Source: Pseudoalteromonas rubra
Lineage (GTDB): Bacteria; Pseudomonadota; Gammaproteobacteria; Enterobacterales; Alteromonadaceae
Assembly (NCBI RefSeq): GCF_000238295.3
Contig: NZ_AHCD03000034.1
Location: 308,191 to 372,190, forward strand
Direction of reading: 5' to 3'
Length of the DNA: 64,000 bases
The notes beneath the pieces were generated by a model that saw only the letters and a program-made list of their open reading frames with translations, did not search any database and was not told the DNA's origin. This document shows, one piece after another, positions 26,317 to 34,599 of the stretch. The position numbers and the translations under genes are program-made. Numbering within the stretch: the first letter of the stretch is position 1; each line of letters opens with the position of its first letter.

Positions 26317-26596
26317 TCTTTATATTAATCATATAGTTTTAAATCTACTTTAGAGCCAAACCTAAAGGGTAAAACCGGCTACAGCTCTACGATATATGAT
26401 ACCGTAAGAGAAAGTTGTGGGATTTGCGGTTGAGGAAAGTACAACCTTTGAACGCCAGAAACCAGACATTACGCTGAATACCAACAAGCAGTATCAGATG
26501 TTTTTTTCACCTCTATCTAAGCTCAACAGTCCAGGCGATAATGAGACCCAAGTTGGCTCATTAAGTAGTGAGCTAGAAGGTTCATTTACACTTTAA
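26317..26596 (+). pseudogene. Possible frameshifted gene remnant
   Basis: Two short overlapping plus-strand frames read like one protein with a frameshift near 26405. The first contains FKSTLEPNLKGKTGYSSTIY; the second contains FERQKPDITLNTNKQYQMFF and ends at a TAA at 26594-26596. Neither has a convincing start and no family is recognised. Otherwise 26278-26778 shows nothing that I can call. Confidence 0.25.
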
Positions 26597-26778
26597 ACCG
26601 GCCAGAGATACGAATTATTGCATCTTCTCATTTTATAAAACGACGTACTCTTGCCGCCCCTCAATGTTTTTAACCAATAAGCCTCAGGGGTACAGAGAGC
26701 TTATAATGACGATTTCGTTGCCAAATAGCAGCTCACGCAGCTAGAAACCAGCGAAGGCCCATAGAGTGCGACTCTGTA

Positions 26779-27000
26779 ATACCAATTTGCTGAATTAAGT
26801 GTTCTATTTTGAGGCGAGAAAATAGAGTTGATAACACCGCTCCTGTGTCCTGCTAGCGCTGAAACACCTACATCCATGTAGACGAGGCAAAAATTTGTGA
26901 ACCTATGTCTAAGGTATAAGGTTCTAAATGAGAAATTTTTGACGCCGTTAGCGTCATATTTACTCTTTTAAATAGAACAAGTATTAAGTGAAATTGGTAT
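26779..27000. mobile_element. MITE-like element with terminal inverted repeats
   Basis: About 222 bases bounded by imperfect inverted repeats of about 30 bases: ATACCAATTT...TTAAGTGTTCTATTT on the left, and the complement of ACCAATTTCACTTAATAC with TTGTTCTATTT on the right. An internal hairpin TGACGC/GCGTCA lies near 26940-26956. There is no coding capacity. TACCAATTT-type ends are, to my knowledge, common in short repeats of marine gammaproteobacteria, but the parent transposase is not identified. The target duplication is unclear. Confidence 0.7.
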
Positions 27001-27162
27001 AAGATAGCGCCTGGGGTTGTATCGCATATGTGAAGAGTGCTCGATATTGCCAGCCTTGCTCATAGTGAAATTCAGGTGTATTGATAAAAAGCATTGCCAA
27101 AAGTGAAAACCACCTGTACATTTTTTAAACACGCCACTAACTATACTTTGCAAGGAAAAACA

Positions 27163-27339
27163 ATGAAGCTGAAACTTAATAAAAAGCAGGTCAAAAGTTT
27201 ATCTGCAGACTTAAAAACAGTACCAGAACTTGTAACACCTCAGATCTGTGGTGCTTTGCCGCCTCCTAGTCATTTCTGTGACAGTAAGAATTGCACCCCC
27301 ACTTCTATGCTTCCATGCATGACTTACTACTGTATTTAA
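27163..27339 (+). CDS. Small Cys-rich peptide with RiPP-like leader
   Basis: A 58-residue peptide. An AAGGAAA ribosome-binding site lies just before the ATG. The N-terminal half (MKLKLNKKQVKSLSADLKTV) is a basic amphipathic stretch resembling leader peptides of RiPP precursors in Pseudoalteromonas-type and Bacteroidetes genomes. It is followed by TPQICGA, where a leader could be cut. The C-terminal 30 residues hold five cysteines (29, 39, 44, 52, 57) among Ser, Thr and Pro. No LanB/LanC, radical-SAM, cyclodehydratase or transporter gene is within the window, so it is an orphan here. The frame extends upstream to 27094, but those residues lack an RBS. Confidence 0.55.
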   Translation: MKLKLNKKQVKSLSADLKTVPELVTPQICGALPPPSHFCDSKNCTPTSMLPCMTYYCI

Positions 27340-27430
27340 CTGCTCGCTACCATTAGAGACTCAGAAACAGCCTCAGGCAAAACGCGCACAAGTGTTGCGA
27401 ATTCAACCGCGTGGATTGAATGACCCAGCA

Positions 27431-27525
27431 CTTGAGTGATTGCCAGGTCGACGTGTCATTCATATCCACCGTTTGGCCTGTCAGCAGTTCCCGCATCAAG
27501 TGTAGGATGAAGATAGTGTGGACTG
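27431..27525. repeat. Dispersed repeat, left copy
   Basis: A noncoding segment clearly similar, in the same orientation, to 63739-63829 beyond the prophage right end. Shared blocks are TGATTG-CAG-TCGA-GTG-CATTCATA, then CCGCATCAAGT, then GGATGA. Segments such as CGTCATCCCGCACTCG nearby (27698) look like the same class of chromosomal repeat. 27340-27743 holds nothing else except the tandem repeat at 27580. Confidence 0.55.
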
Positions 27526-27579
27526 CGAAATTGGAAAGTTGTTGCGGTCTCTTCAGAAAAAGCTCATCCCATAGGATCA

Positions 27580-27657
27580 GCCTACAACCCTTTTCAGTGG
27601 TCTTATCAGGTCTATTCAGCCTACAACCCTTTTCAGTGGTCTTATCAGGTCTATTCA
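27580..27657. repeat. Two perfect 39-base tandem repeats
   Basis: The unit begins GCCTACAACCCTTTTCAGTG and is repeated without change at 27580-27618 and 27619-27657. Open frames across it on both strands are products of the repeat and are not convincing genes. Confidence 0.85.
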
Positions 27658-27761
27658 GCCTAGCACTAACTCCTTCGCTAACCAGCAGCCACTGCGTCGT
27701 CATCCCGCACTCGATGCAGGATCTTGTTAAACCCCTTTCTCAGTGTTGCCTGATGATCCAA

Positions 27762-27796
27762 TGTACGAAAACTAACTACGGTATTGTGCGAAAACT
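27762..27796 (+). other. Prophage left end: two transposase-binding-type sites
   Basis: TGTACGAAAACT (27762-27773) and TGTGCGAAAACT (27785-27796) are direct repeats 23 bases apart. The inverse motif occurs twice, 22 bases apart, at the other end (63598-63631). This is the layout expected of L and R transposase sites in Mu-like phages. If the left end begins with TG, position 27762 is the simplest choice. Confidence 0.7.
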
Positions 27797-27867
27797 CCGG
27801 GAATATCCGAGACGTTACGGGATTGAGTGGGACAATATATTAAAAACGTTTTCATTATTTGAAAATC

Positions 27868-27896
27868 AGCGGCGGTCATAATTTCTCGCCGCTTTT
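27868..27896 (-). terminator. Terminator after the prophage early operon
   Basis: AGCGGCG pairs with CGCCGCT over a 12-base loop. T-runs follow on both strands (GATTTTC leftward, TTTTGCC rightward). It ends the leftward early transcript just past the last early gene, next to the left end. Confidence 0.75.
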
Positions 27897-27908
27897 GCCT
27901 TAATATGG

Positions 27909-28112
27909 CTAGTTTATTGTTGGTACTGTCTGGGCTTTTAGAGCTTCAGGATGGTTTTGATAGGCCTGTTGAGTTTCCAGGGCTGCGTCAATTAAATGTT
28001 GAAGTGCAACGTTCACATCATCAAAGGATTCACACCTACATTGATTTAAGTAACCGGCTATGGATTCTGGTGCAATTGCAGCCATGGCTTTTTCTTTAGC
28101 TACTTTATTCAT
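27909..28112 (-). CDS. Small hypothetical phage protein
   Basis: A 67-residue protein of mixed charge, predicted helical (IAGYLNQCRCESFDDVNVAL). It overlaps the end of the Mor-like gene by 8 bases and is last in the early operon. No family is recognised. Translational coupling with the Mor-type gene suggests it is real. Confidence 0.6.
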   Translation of the reverse strand: MNKVAKEKAMAAIAPESIAGYLNQCRCESFDDVNVALQHLIDAALETQQAYQNHPEALKAQTVPTIN

Positions 28113-28503
28113 ACATCCCCCATTGATCGCTTGGCCCTTGGCCTTTGCTACTGTCGAACAGGTCTCCCTGAACTTCGTCTTTCTTCAGCTTATCCATAGT
28201 GCGTACAATCTCGTATACCCACTGGACCGAATAACCATATTTCTTTGCCAGTTCTACGTGGTTGTCTCCAGTAAATTCGCTCCAGATTCTGTTGTGCTTT
28301 AAAATCGTGTCCAGAGATATGCCCTTGCACACATAAACGTTCTCGCCACCAAATGTGTGGCGCACCCGGTCTACGGCTTCGCGGCCTATCTCTCCAGCCT
28401 TCTCCGGACCAACAACATCAGCAACACCACGAGTAACGACCTCAAAAATAGCCAGTAGCATACCTATACCGCGTTCACTGCCTTTGCCGAACTGTTCAGC
28501 CAT
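28105..28503 (-). CDS. Mor-type middle/late transcription activator
   Basis: A 132-residue protein of the Mu Mor/C family: a dimerisation region (GIGMLLAIFEVVTRGVADVV), then YVCKGISLDTILKHNRIW and an HTH with NHVELAKKYGYSVQWVYEIV. The ATG at 28503 follows AGGAGG by 7 bases; the longer frame from 28518 is less likely. In Mu, Mor activates middle transcription and C activates the late promoters. Only one such protein is seen here, so it is the likely activator of the two 23-base late promoters at 40149 and 49690. Confidence 0.9.
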   Translation of the reverse strand: MAEQFGKGSERGIGMLLAIFEVVTRGVADVVGPEKAGEIGREAVDRVRHTFGGENVYVCKGISLDTILKHNRIWSEFTGDNHVELAKKYGYSVQWVYEIVRTMDKLKKDEVQGDLFDSSKGQGPSDQWGMYE

Positions 28504-29140
28504 TGGTTGCCTCCTCATAGCGGCCCAGCATCACGCCAATAAAGGCAAGCGCGGCTTCGAGCTGCTCAACATTGCACTTGCTAAAACTGCCGTGACCATA
28601 AACTGTGCTTTGAGCCTCGTATTGTTCCTGGTCGCTCAGTGGCAACGCGCGTAGATCTGGCACCAGGTCTTTCAGCTCACTACTCATTTCACGTTGATAC
28701 CAACCTTTAAGCTGCTCAATAAGAGTGTGTAGCATGGTTGGCTGGAGCCACTCCAGGCGCTCAACCGCTACGCCCTTATTCAACCGCTTTGCTTGCGATA
28801 TACTCCAGTTCAACAGTGCCTGTTCTGATCCGTCTCTCAGATAGCCACGGCTTTTCATGGCAATCCAGGTCTGGCGCAACTTATCGAGTGGCGTTTTTTG
28901 ATCCTTATCGCGGGTAATCGGAGAATTGCGCCCCTTACCGGCACGCTTTTTAGTTATCACCTTAAAGCCTTTGCTTTTCATGTAATCCAGAACGGTGTTC
29001 AGCTCACCAACATGCATTTTTGAGCAGCTGTCTTTACCGGTGCAATACACCAGGATTTCACGGTAAAAGCCGTCATCCCATTGCAGCTTGCCTTTGCCCA
29101 CGTGGATTAACTGGATCAGCCTTGATTTACTCAGTTTCAT
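28496..29140 (-). CDS. GemA / gp16-family regulatory protein
   Basis: A 214-residue protein of the DUF1018 (Mu gp16, GemA) family. The N-terminus LIQLIHVGKGKLQWDDGFYR and the following SKMHVGELNTVLDYMKSKGF are the family hallmarks, and the region LRQTWIAMKSRGYLRDGSEQ is also typical. GemA modulates host gene expression in Mu. It overlaps the Mor-like gene by 8 bases. Confidence 0.88.
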   Translation of the reverse strand: MKLSKSRLIQLIHVGKGKLQWDDGFYREILVYCTGKDSCSKMHVGELNTVLDYMKSKGFKVITKKRAGKGRNSPITRDKDQKTPLDKLRQTWIAMKSRGYLRDGSEQALLNWSISQAKRLNKGVAVERLEWLQPTMLHTLIEQLKGWYQREMSSELKDLVPDLRALPLSDQEQYEAQSTVYGHGSFSKCNVEQLEAALAFIGVMLGRYEEATNG

Positions 29141-29148
29141 AACGCCTC

Positions 29149-29784
29149 CTATAACGACTTACTTACCAGCGGGATCTGTATCCACCCGCCCTGGGCATTT
29201 CGCTCGTAAAAGCGAACATAAGTCTTAGTGCTCGATAAAATGATTGCATCGTCAAGAGCTCGCATTGCGGCGCTCCAGTCGTCACTGTCACTGGCCATAC
29301 GGTACTTGCGTAGTGCCATTATTCGGGCTTTGTTATAGTTGCCCTCGCTGTTCGTTGAAAACGCATCCTGTGTTACTTGCTGCAATAAAGTATCGTCGCC
29401 CAATGTAGCTAGCTTTTCGTTTATCACACGATCAATCAGCTCCTTTGCTACATTAATTTCAGGCCCAAAAGTGATCTGGTCAGCCACACCTACTTCAACT
29501 TTTCGGCGGGTGTCATAGCTAGTAAGTGTTACATTACCTTTCACACCACCCAGCTCTGTGTTGTAGTTTGCAGCCAGCTCAGCAATAAAAGTGTTTACGT
29601 CTTTGAACACACGACTTTTGAATTCACCATGTAACTCAGACAACGCTTTCGCTTCAGCAATAAAACTATCCACCAGATCGTTTTTCAGCACATCCTGTTC
29701 AGGGACCTTATCCATCGGCACTTCAAACCCTCTGGCATTAAGCAAAAATGTTCGTTCTTCTTTATTAGGGGTTACTTCACTCAT
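29149..29784 (-). CDS. DUF3164 family phage protein
   Basis: A 211-residue protein matching the DUF3164 family of Mu-like early regions: ALSELHGEFKSRVFKDVNTF, then GNVTLTSYDTRRKVEVGVAD. Its function is unknown; older annotations call it a sulfate transporter without basis. It lies between the MuB-like gene region and gp16, the usual position. Confidence 0.85.
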   Translation of the reverse strand: MSEVTPNKEERTFLLNARGFEVPMDKVPEQDVLKNDLVDSFIAEAKALSELHGEFKSRVFKDVNTFIAELAANYNTELGGVKGNVTLTSYDTRRKVEVGVADQITFGPEINVAKELIDRVINEKLATLGDDTLLQQVTQDAFSTNSEGNYNKARIMALRKYRMASDSDDWSAAMRALDDAIILSSTKTYVRFYERNAQGGWIQIPLVSKSL

Positions 29785-29995
29785 GGTTATTCCTTACATC
29801 TGATCTTAGAACTTGTTCGCGCTGGCCAAACACGTTTTGCCACTGGTCAACCTGCACATCATGGTGCTTGGCCAGTAGCTGTTGCATCTGGTTGTCATCG
29901 CTCAATACGGTCTGAGCCTCTACCTTGGGGAGCGTAACCGTGTGGGTAAATGTGACCATTGCCACACCTGTGATCTGTACTTGTACATGCTCCAT
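29777..29995 (-). CDS. Small hypothetical phage protein
   Basis: A 72-residue protein beginning MEHVQVQITGVAMVTFTHTV, with beta-strand-like alternation and a Gln/His-rich C-terminus. It overlaps the DUF3164 gene by 8 bases and follows the MuB-like gene by 2. No family is recognised; operon position supports it. Confidence 0.65.
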   Translation of the reverse strand: MEHVQVQITGVAMVTFTHTVTLPKVEAQTVLSDDNQMQQLLAKHHDVQVDQWQNVFGQREQVLRSDVRNNHE

Positions 29996-29997
29996 AA

Positions 29998-31140
29998 CTA
30001 CACCTTATGAACCAGTTTTTCGGTGATCTTGCTCTCACCAATTTGCGCCGCCAGGTTCATCACCTTAGCTGTCCAGGTATTAATACTGAGCGGATATGAC
30101 CGGTCTAAATCGGTATCGTCCAGGGCTATTCCCTGGCGAACCCGTGCATGGCATTTACCACGTAAAGCGCTGATCGCATCTTCCGTAAACACTGCATCGG
30201 CATCTAATCCCACTCGGGCAAACTTGTGACGCAAATAAGCTGGCACATGTACACCCAGCGGCTGCATTTGGATCTGGTTACAGCGCCAGGTAAATTCGCG
30301 CACATTCTGCCCGGATAGCTTCTTGCGTAATTCCGACTGGCCAATCAGTACAATGCCCATTACGCGGCGAAACCCATGGGTCAGCTCCCAGATACGCTTA
30401 AGCAACTTAATTACATCGGCACTCAGGTCGTGCGCTTCATCTATCACCATCAGGTGCAAGTGGCCGTTGTTAGAGCTTTCAATTAATGCGTCCTCAATTG
30501 CAGCGTCCCGCTCTTCAGCACTGGGACGGTGCTTTATTTGTAACGCGCGGCAAATAGCAGTTGAGATGGATTCAGCGGTAATTTTTCGCCGGTCCAGCCT
30601 GGCTGGCTGGATCAGAATGACATCCGGGTGGTCTTGCTGGATCTGATGAATAAAACGGCGGCGAATAATCGTCTTACCGCTGCCACACTCACCACACAAC
30701 GCGATCATGCTGCCTGCACTGGCCGCACTGAGCATGTCTTCCAGTATCACGCGGTGCGACTCCACTAAAAACACATCCTCTTCACTGTTAATCTCATTTT
30801 CAAACGGGTCTCTGCGCATTTTAAAAAACTGTTTGGCTGCAACGGTTAACATTTCTGGCTCCGGTTCTTCATAGTCAACTTCAGGGTTTTGCGGTTTGGG
30901 CTCGTACCAGGTAAACAGCTCAGTTAGCTGCTCCGGATTGGCTCCTGCATCTCGCAAAATGTCAGTGATTGCAGCCTCAATGGCTGCCTTATCGCATGTT
31001 TTTGGCCATTCAGCCTGCGTAGTTACACGGCTTAAACTGGCTTTACTAAAACTGTGTCCTCTTTCTTTTATTTGTTTCACTATGTGGGCTTGCTTAACTC
31101 CCAGTACTTCAATCACATGGCTAAGCTTTGTAATTCTCAA
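29998..31140 (-). CDS. MuB-like AAA+ ATPase, transposition target selector
   Basis: A 380-residue ATPase with a Walker A GECGSGKT (residues 150-157), a Walker B MVIDEAH (231-237) and an N-terminal HTH-like region. The C-terminal part (QPLGVHVPAYLRHKFARVGL) fits AAA_22/MuB-type lids. MuB binds target DNA and stimulates MuA. It follows the transposase gene by 4 bases. Confidence 0.92.
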   Translation of the reverse strand: MRITKLSHVIEVLGVKQAHIVKQIKERGHSFSKASLSRVTTQAEWPKTCDKAAIEAAITDILRDAGANPEQLTELFTWYEPKPQNPEVDYEEPEPEMLTVAAKQFFKMRRDPFENEINSEEDVFLVESHRVILEDMLSAASAGSMIALCGECGSGKTIIRRRFIHQIQQDHPDVILIQPARLDRRKITAESISTAICRALQIKHRPSAEERDAAIEDALIESSNNGHLHLMVIDEAHDLSADVIKLLKRIWELTHGFRRVMGIVLIGQSELRKKLSGQNVREFTWRCNQIQMQPLGVHVPAYLRHKFARVGLDADAVFTEDAISALRGKCHARVRQGIALDDTDLDRSYPLSINTWTAKVMNLAAQIGESKITEKLVHKV

Positions 31141-31144
31141 ATCA

Positions 31145-32929
31145 CTATCTCGCTATCTTCAGCACCGGCGCTTGTGCTACGCCCAGTTGCAGTTGTTCCA
31201 CTACGTTATTAACTTCCGATTCAACAACACTCTTGGTAGCCAGCCAGTCAATCTCGGCTGGTCGTAACTGACGGCCCAGTCGGCTGGCAACCGCAATTCG
31301 CAAATCTATTTCGTCAATGACCCGTCCTTTATTCTTGGGAGCCTCCGCTATCTGAGCAGCAACCGCGCTATCTGGAGTAATGGATTCACCTGTTGGCGTG
31401 ATCCGGGTTTCATGCACCACTTCTTTCAAGTAGGAGTGCGCATTCAACTGACCATCAAACGGCACAGCCTTATCCTTTTTGGCTTTCTGTATTTGCTCGT
31501 CATTCATACCAGGATAGGCAAGGCGATCAGCATCTTTTGTTGCTGTTTCGGTTGGGGTGTCTACATGCTGGTCGTAGTTTTCACCAATAACAGGGGCGTC
31601 CATTCGAAAGCCCACGGCATCAAACTCAACGGGCTCAATCTGGTGATAAACAGTTTCGTCCAGTGGTGTTTTAATACCCACGAGTAAATCCGGTGAGTTG
31701 CCCACAATGATCGGGCTAACTTCCACGGTGATCCCGTTACTGATGTACTCAACTTCACTCAAGTCATAGGTCATCTGGCACTTAGTAACCGGATGGCGAT
31801 AAGTCACCGTTAAATCACCTTTAACCTTGCGGGTTTCGGTGTCTTTGGTAAGCAACAAGCGGCATGTCTGCTCGCCTGGCAACGCGCGCAGCCTGTGGCG
31901 ATACTCCGGCTGATAGATCATCAGCCATACATCAAGGCGGGAGCGCTTGTGCCGGGAGTGCAGGCAGTTTTGGCCCTTAATTTTGTTGGCATTAAATGCA
32001 CGCTGCCATGCCAACACGCTTTCATTAAGCTCCTCGACACTGTTAACAGGCTCCAGTAAAATACGGCTTTCAAACTGGGTTTCCACCAGGTCATTGCCAT
32101 TTTCCACCGAGCCTTTGGCACGCGGACTGCCTGCTTTGTGCTCTATCGGGGTTACTTTCAACGCTTTCAGTACATTCTTGATAGCGCCAGAGGTATTCGC
32201 ACTGCCTTTGTCCCACAGCAGTTGCTCACACGGCCCCATAATTTCCGAGTTATCTTGCTGCCGCCAGCACCACATCAAAAAATCAAATAGATTAGCCTGG
32301 TTCTCGCCTGCGGCTTCATAGTATTTAACCCTTACAGCACCGCTAAAATGGTCTGTCATTACGTAACGCCATACGCGCAGGTGCTTAATTTTTTCTATGT
32401 TTTCAGGCTTGTTTGCATAAAAGTCGCCATCATTCATAAACTTTTGCCGTACACCTTTGCGCCGCCCTGGCGGGTAGTACAACAAACAGTATGAGGGGTC
32501 CACCTGGTGCACATGGTTTGGGCCCAGGCTGCGTAATTGCTTGTGTGGCTTGGCTTTATCCAGCTGTTTTATACTGGCCTGGCGCTTAGCCAGTACCCGG
32601 CTTATCTGGCTAGGGCTCAGGCAGTCGTAGCCATTCTCAGCCAAAATGCTGGCTGCCACGGGCACGTTCATTACTCGCTTGCCATTTTCACGAACCGACA
32701 AATTCAGTATCGACACCATCAAATCAATGGCTTCTTTACTCATGGCCGTTGTACCAGCATCCCGCCGCTTGGCTTTACCGCTGTCAAACCCCGCTTTTTT
32801 CAATCGCCGGTATAATGCGTCCTTGCTAACAGCCAGTGCACCACAGGCCTCCTTCAAAATATCGCCTTTTTGCCCGTGTCTGGCGTTCTTCAGCTTCTCG
32901 CCCCAATACACTATGGTTAAGTCACTCAT
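31145..32929 (-). CDS. MuA-like DDE transposase
   Basis: A 594-residue transposase with an integrase core. Candidate catalytic residues are D144 (HQVDPSYC), D240 (LLWDKGSANT) and E276 (KGSVENGND), giving a DD(35)E spacing. N-terminal helix-turn-helix regions (KEACGALAVSKDALYRRLKK; CLSPSQISRVLAK) should bind the end sites. A C-terminal Mu-type beta-barrel (TRKVKGDLTVTYRHPV) follows. Start overlaps the upstream gene by 4 bases (ATGA). Confidence 0.95.
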   Translation of the reverse strand: MSDLTIVYWGEKLKNARHGQKGDILKEACGALAVSKDALYRRLKKAGFDSGKAKRRDAGTTAMSKEAIDLMVSILNLSVRENGKRVMNVPVAASILAENGYDCLSPSQISRVLAKRQASIKQLDKAKPHKQLRSLGPNHVHQVDPSYCLLYYPPGRRKGVRQKFMNDGDFYANKPENIEKIKHLRVWRYVMTDHFSGAVRVKYYEAAGENQANLFDFLMWCWRQQDNSEIMGPCEQLLWDKGSANTSGAIKNVLKALKVTPIEHKAGSPRAKGSVENGNDLVETQFESRILLEPVNSVEELNESVLAWQRAFNANKIKGQNCLHSRHKRSRLDVWLMIYQPEYRHRLRALPGEQTCRLLLTKDTETRKVKGDLTVTYRHPVTKCQMTYDLSEVEYISNGITVEVSPIIVGNSPDLLVGIKTPLDETVYHQIEPVEFDAVGFRMDAPVIGENYDQHVDTPTETATKDADRLAYPGMNDEQIQKAKKDKAVPFDGQLNAHSYLKEVVHETRITPTGESITPDSAVAAQIAEAPKNKGRVIDEIDLRIAVASRLGRQLRPAEIDWLATKSVVESEVNNVVEQLQLGVAQAPVLKIAR

Positions 32930-33849
32930 ACCAGCACCTCTTCGGCACCGTCAAAGCCCAGTTCCTGCAACCATTCACCACTGGGTTTTACTTCGTCCAG
33001 GTGGCCCAGGCTGCTCTGTAACTGGTTCCAAACATGCGCCAATTCCTGCAACAGCTGCTTGGTGTCTGAGTAAAACGCCGACGTCGCCACATGCCGGGTT
33101 TGCTCGTCCAGCTCCATAGTTTCTAGCTGCTCATTCAATACAAGCAACTGGCTAAACCCTTCCAGGATCTGCGTATTCGCCTTAGCATTTACTTCAAAAA
33201 AGTCTTTAACATCGCCTTTCCATTTTTCAGGCGAAAACTTTCTCTGGTGCAGCAGCTCCTTTAATTGCTGGTTCTCCCTCACATTTTCATTATTCAATTT
33301 GCGGTTTGCATCCAGCATCAAATCATTTGCCAGCACTTCCTGGCGCAAATCATCTACCTCTTTTTGATGCTTGGCTTTGAGGTCATCAATCAGCTGCTTA
33401 ACAGCATCTTTATCACCCGCTTCAACGGCTTCAGACTCAATCACTAGCGCCTGGTCGTCTTCAGGCAACTGGCGCAAGACGCGTAAGTCGTTGTAGCCCA
33501 ATTTCATGTTTTGGGCAGCTTCAAAAAACTCTTCCCCAAACTGCTGAAGGTTTACAAGTCGCCGATCTATATTCTGGCAATCAGTATTCAGAATATGTTT
33601 GCAGCACTCTTCCCAAGTCGTCACTGTGACGACTTTTCCATTTTCATCATGGTACGTTAAGCCCTTGTAACTCTTGGAATCTTTAATTTGCTGTACTATC
33701 TTCAATTCCGTCACGGTGACGAGTTTTCCGATAAAATTAAATGCCTGGATCTGGCCCAGTTGCAGCAAAGCGTCCTGCTTAGACGCCAGAATTTCTTTGC
33801 CTTCAATCAGGGCTTTTTCCTGTTCGGGTGTAATGTGTGTATCTGTCAT
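32926..33849 (-). CDS. Mu-like early protein of unknown function, coiled-coil
   Basis: A 307-residue protein. The N-terminal part includes an DUF3102-like region (KSYKGLTYHDENGKVVTVTT); the middle (residues about 150-215) is a coiled coil rich in Lys, Glu and Gln (LIDDLKAKHQKEVDDLRQEV). It lies immediately before the transposase in the early operon. The function is unknown; DNA binding related to transposition is only a guess. Confidence 0.75.
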   Translation of the reverse strand: MTDTHITPEQEKALIEGKEILASKQDALLQLGQIQAFNFIGKLVTVTELKIVQQIKDSKSYKGLTYHDENGKVVTVTTWEECCKHILNTDCQNIDRRLVNLQQFGEEFFEAAQNMKLGYNDLRVLRQLPEDDQALVIESEAVEAGDKDAVKQLIDDLKAKHQKEVDDLRQEVLANDLMLDANRKLNNENVRENQQLKELLHQRKFSPEKWKGDVKDFFEVNAKANTQILEGFSQLLVLNEQLETMELDEQTRHVATSAFYSDTKQLLQELAHVWNQLQSSLGHLDEVKPSGEWLQELGFDGAEEVLV

Positions 33850-33854
33850 CGTTA

Positions 33855-34163
33855 TTACCCCAGTACTCTGTAATTAATCGCTTCTTGCTGTAGCTCACGC
33901 AGTGCGTTAGTAAAATTGTGATCTACCGTATTACTAAGCTGTACCAGCGCCTTACTAAGCCGCCAGCGTTTATCATTTTTTGGCAGCCGCTCGGCAAACC
34001 CGGCCTTTACCAGGTTGGCCAGTATTCGCGTTACATCAGCGTTGCTGGTCTCCAGCGCCGCTGCCAATTGCTTTGGCTCTATACCCTCAACTTCATTGCC
34101 AGCCATCAGGGTCAGCGCCTTTAATGTACGCTGCACCTGGGGCGAGATATATTGGTCACTCAT
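33855..34163 (-). CDS. Winged-helix (IclR/MarR-like) phage regulator
   Basis: A 102-residue protein. Residues 5-70 form a winged helix: VQRTLKALTLMAGNEVEGIE, then AAALETSNADVTRILANLVK and AERLPKNDKRWRLS. The C-terminus is helical. It overlaps the upstream gene by 4 bases. It probably regulates early genes; no operator assignment can be made. Confidence 0.75.
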   Translation of the reverse strand: MSDQYISPQVQRTLKALTLMAGNEVEGIEPKQLAAALETSNADVTRILANLVKAGFAERLPKNDKRWRLSKALVQLSNTVDHNFTNALRELQQEAINYRVLG

Positions 34164-34420
34164 ACTGCTTTCCTGGGTCCCCAGCGCTTAACTGGCTGAT
34201 GAAATGCTGCAACACACTCAGGGCACACCACATCGAGATCAAAATGCTCGCTGCGTACATGTCGCCAGCCAACGTAGGTGGCAGCTTGCTGCCACATTTT
34301 GGCCGTTGCACCGCTCTGGCACGCGTGTTCATAACTGCGGCAGCACTGGCAGTAAATCAGCGGGCGTGAATCCATGACATCTATGTGTGCAATGTCTACG
34401 GGGGTTGTTAGTAAACTCAT
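34160..34420 (-). CDS. Small zinc-finger-like protein
   Basis: An 86-residue protein with two CxxC pairs (YCQCCRSYEHAC; VVCPECVAAFH) that could bind one zinc. The rest is not recognised. Start and stop overlap neighbours as ATGA, so it is embedded in the early operon. Confidence 0.7.
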   Translation of the reverse strand: MSLLTTPVDIAHIDVMDSRPLIYCQCCRSYEHACQSGATAKMWQQAATYVGWRHVRSEHFDLDVVCPECVAAFHQPVKRWGPRKAV

Positions 34421-34590
34421 GATCTGTACTCCTGAACAGCGGCGCTTGCGGCCATGGCTTTTAGCTGGTCCATCGTCATTAAGTGCACGGTTTTTGGCCC
34501 CTGCGGCGTAGCCTGCTTACCCAGCCAGGCAATGGATTTTTGACTGCGATGCTGGTTTTTAGGCAGATCGGTGTCTTTGAGTGTCATCAT
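34417..34590 (-). CDS. Very small early phage protein
   Basis: A 57-residue frame, MMTLKDTDLPKNQHRSQKSI onward, ending EYRS. A GGAG site lies 5 bases before the ATG at 34590, and the stop overlaps the next ATG (ATGA at 34417-34420). It is basic and without known family. The tight packing in the operon is the main evidence. Confidence 0.6.
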   Translation of the reverse strand: MMTLKDTDLPKNQHRSQKSIAWLGKQATPQGPKTVHLMTMDQLKAMAASAAVQEYRS

Positions 34591-34599
34591 TTGGCTCCG

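Noticed and set aside
27580..27657. Possible CRISPR array
   Set aside because: Only two units directly abutting, no spacers and no cas genes.
27353..27881. Open frames of 116 and 153 codons on opposite strands
   Set aside because: They run through the 39-base tandem repeat and dispersed repeats, have no convincing RBS and give low-complexity duplicated sequence.
32646..33119. Rightward 157-codon frame across the transposase start
   Set aside because: Antisense to the MuA-like gene and the preceding early gene, both clearly coding.
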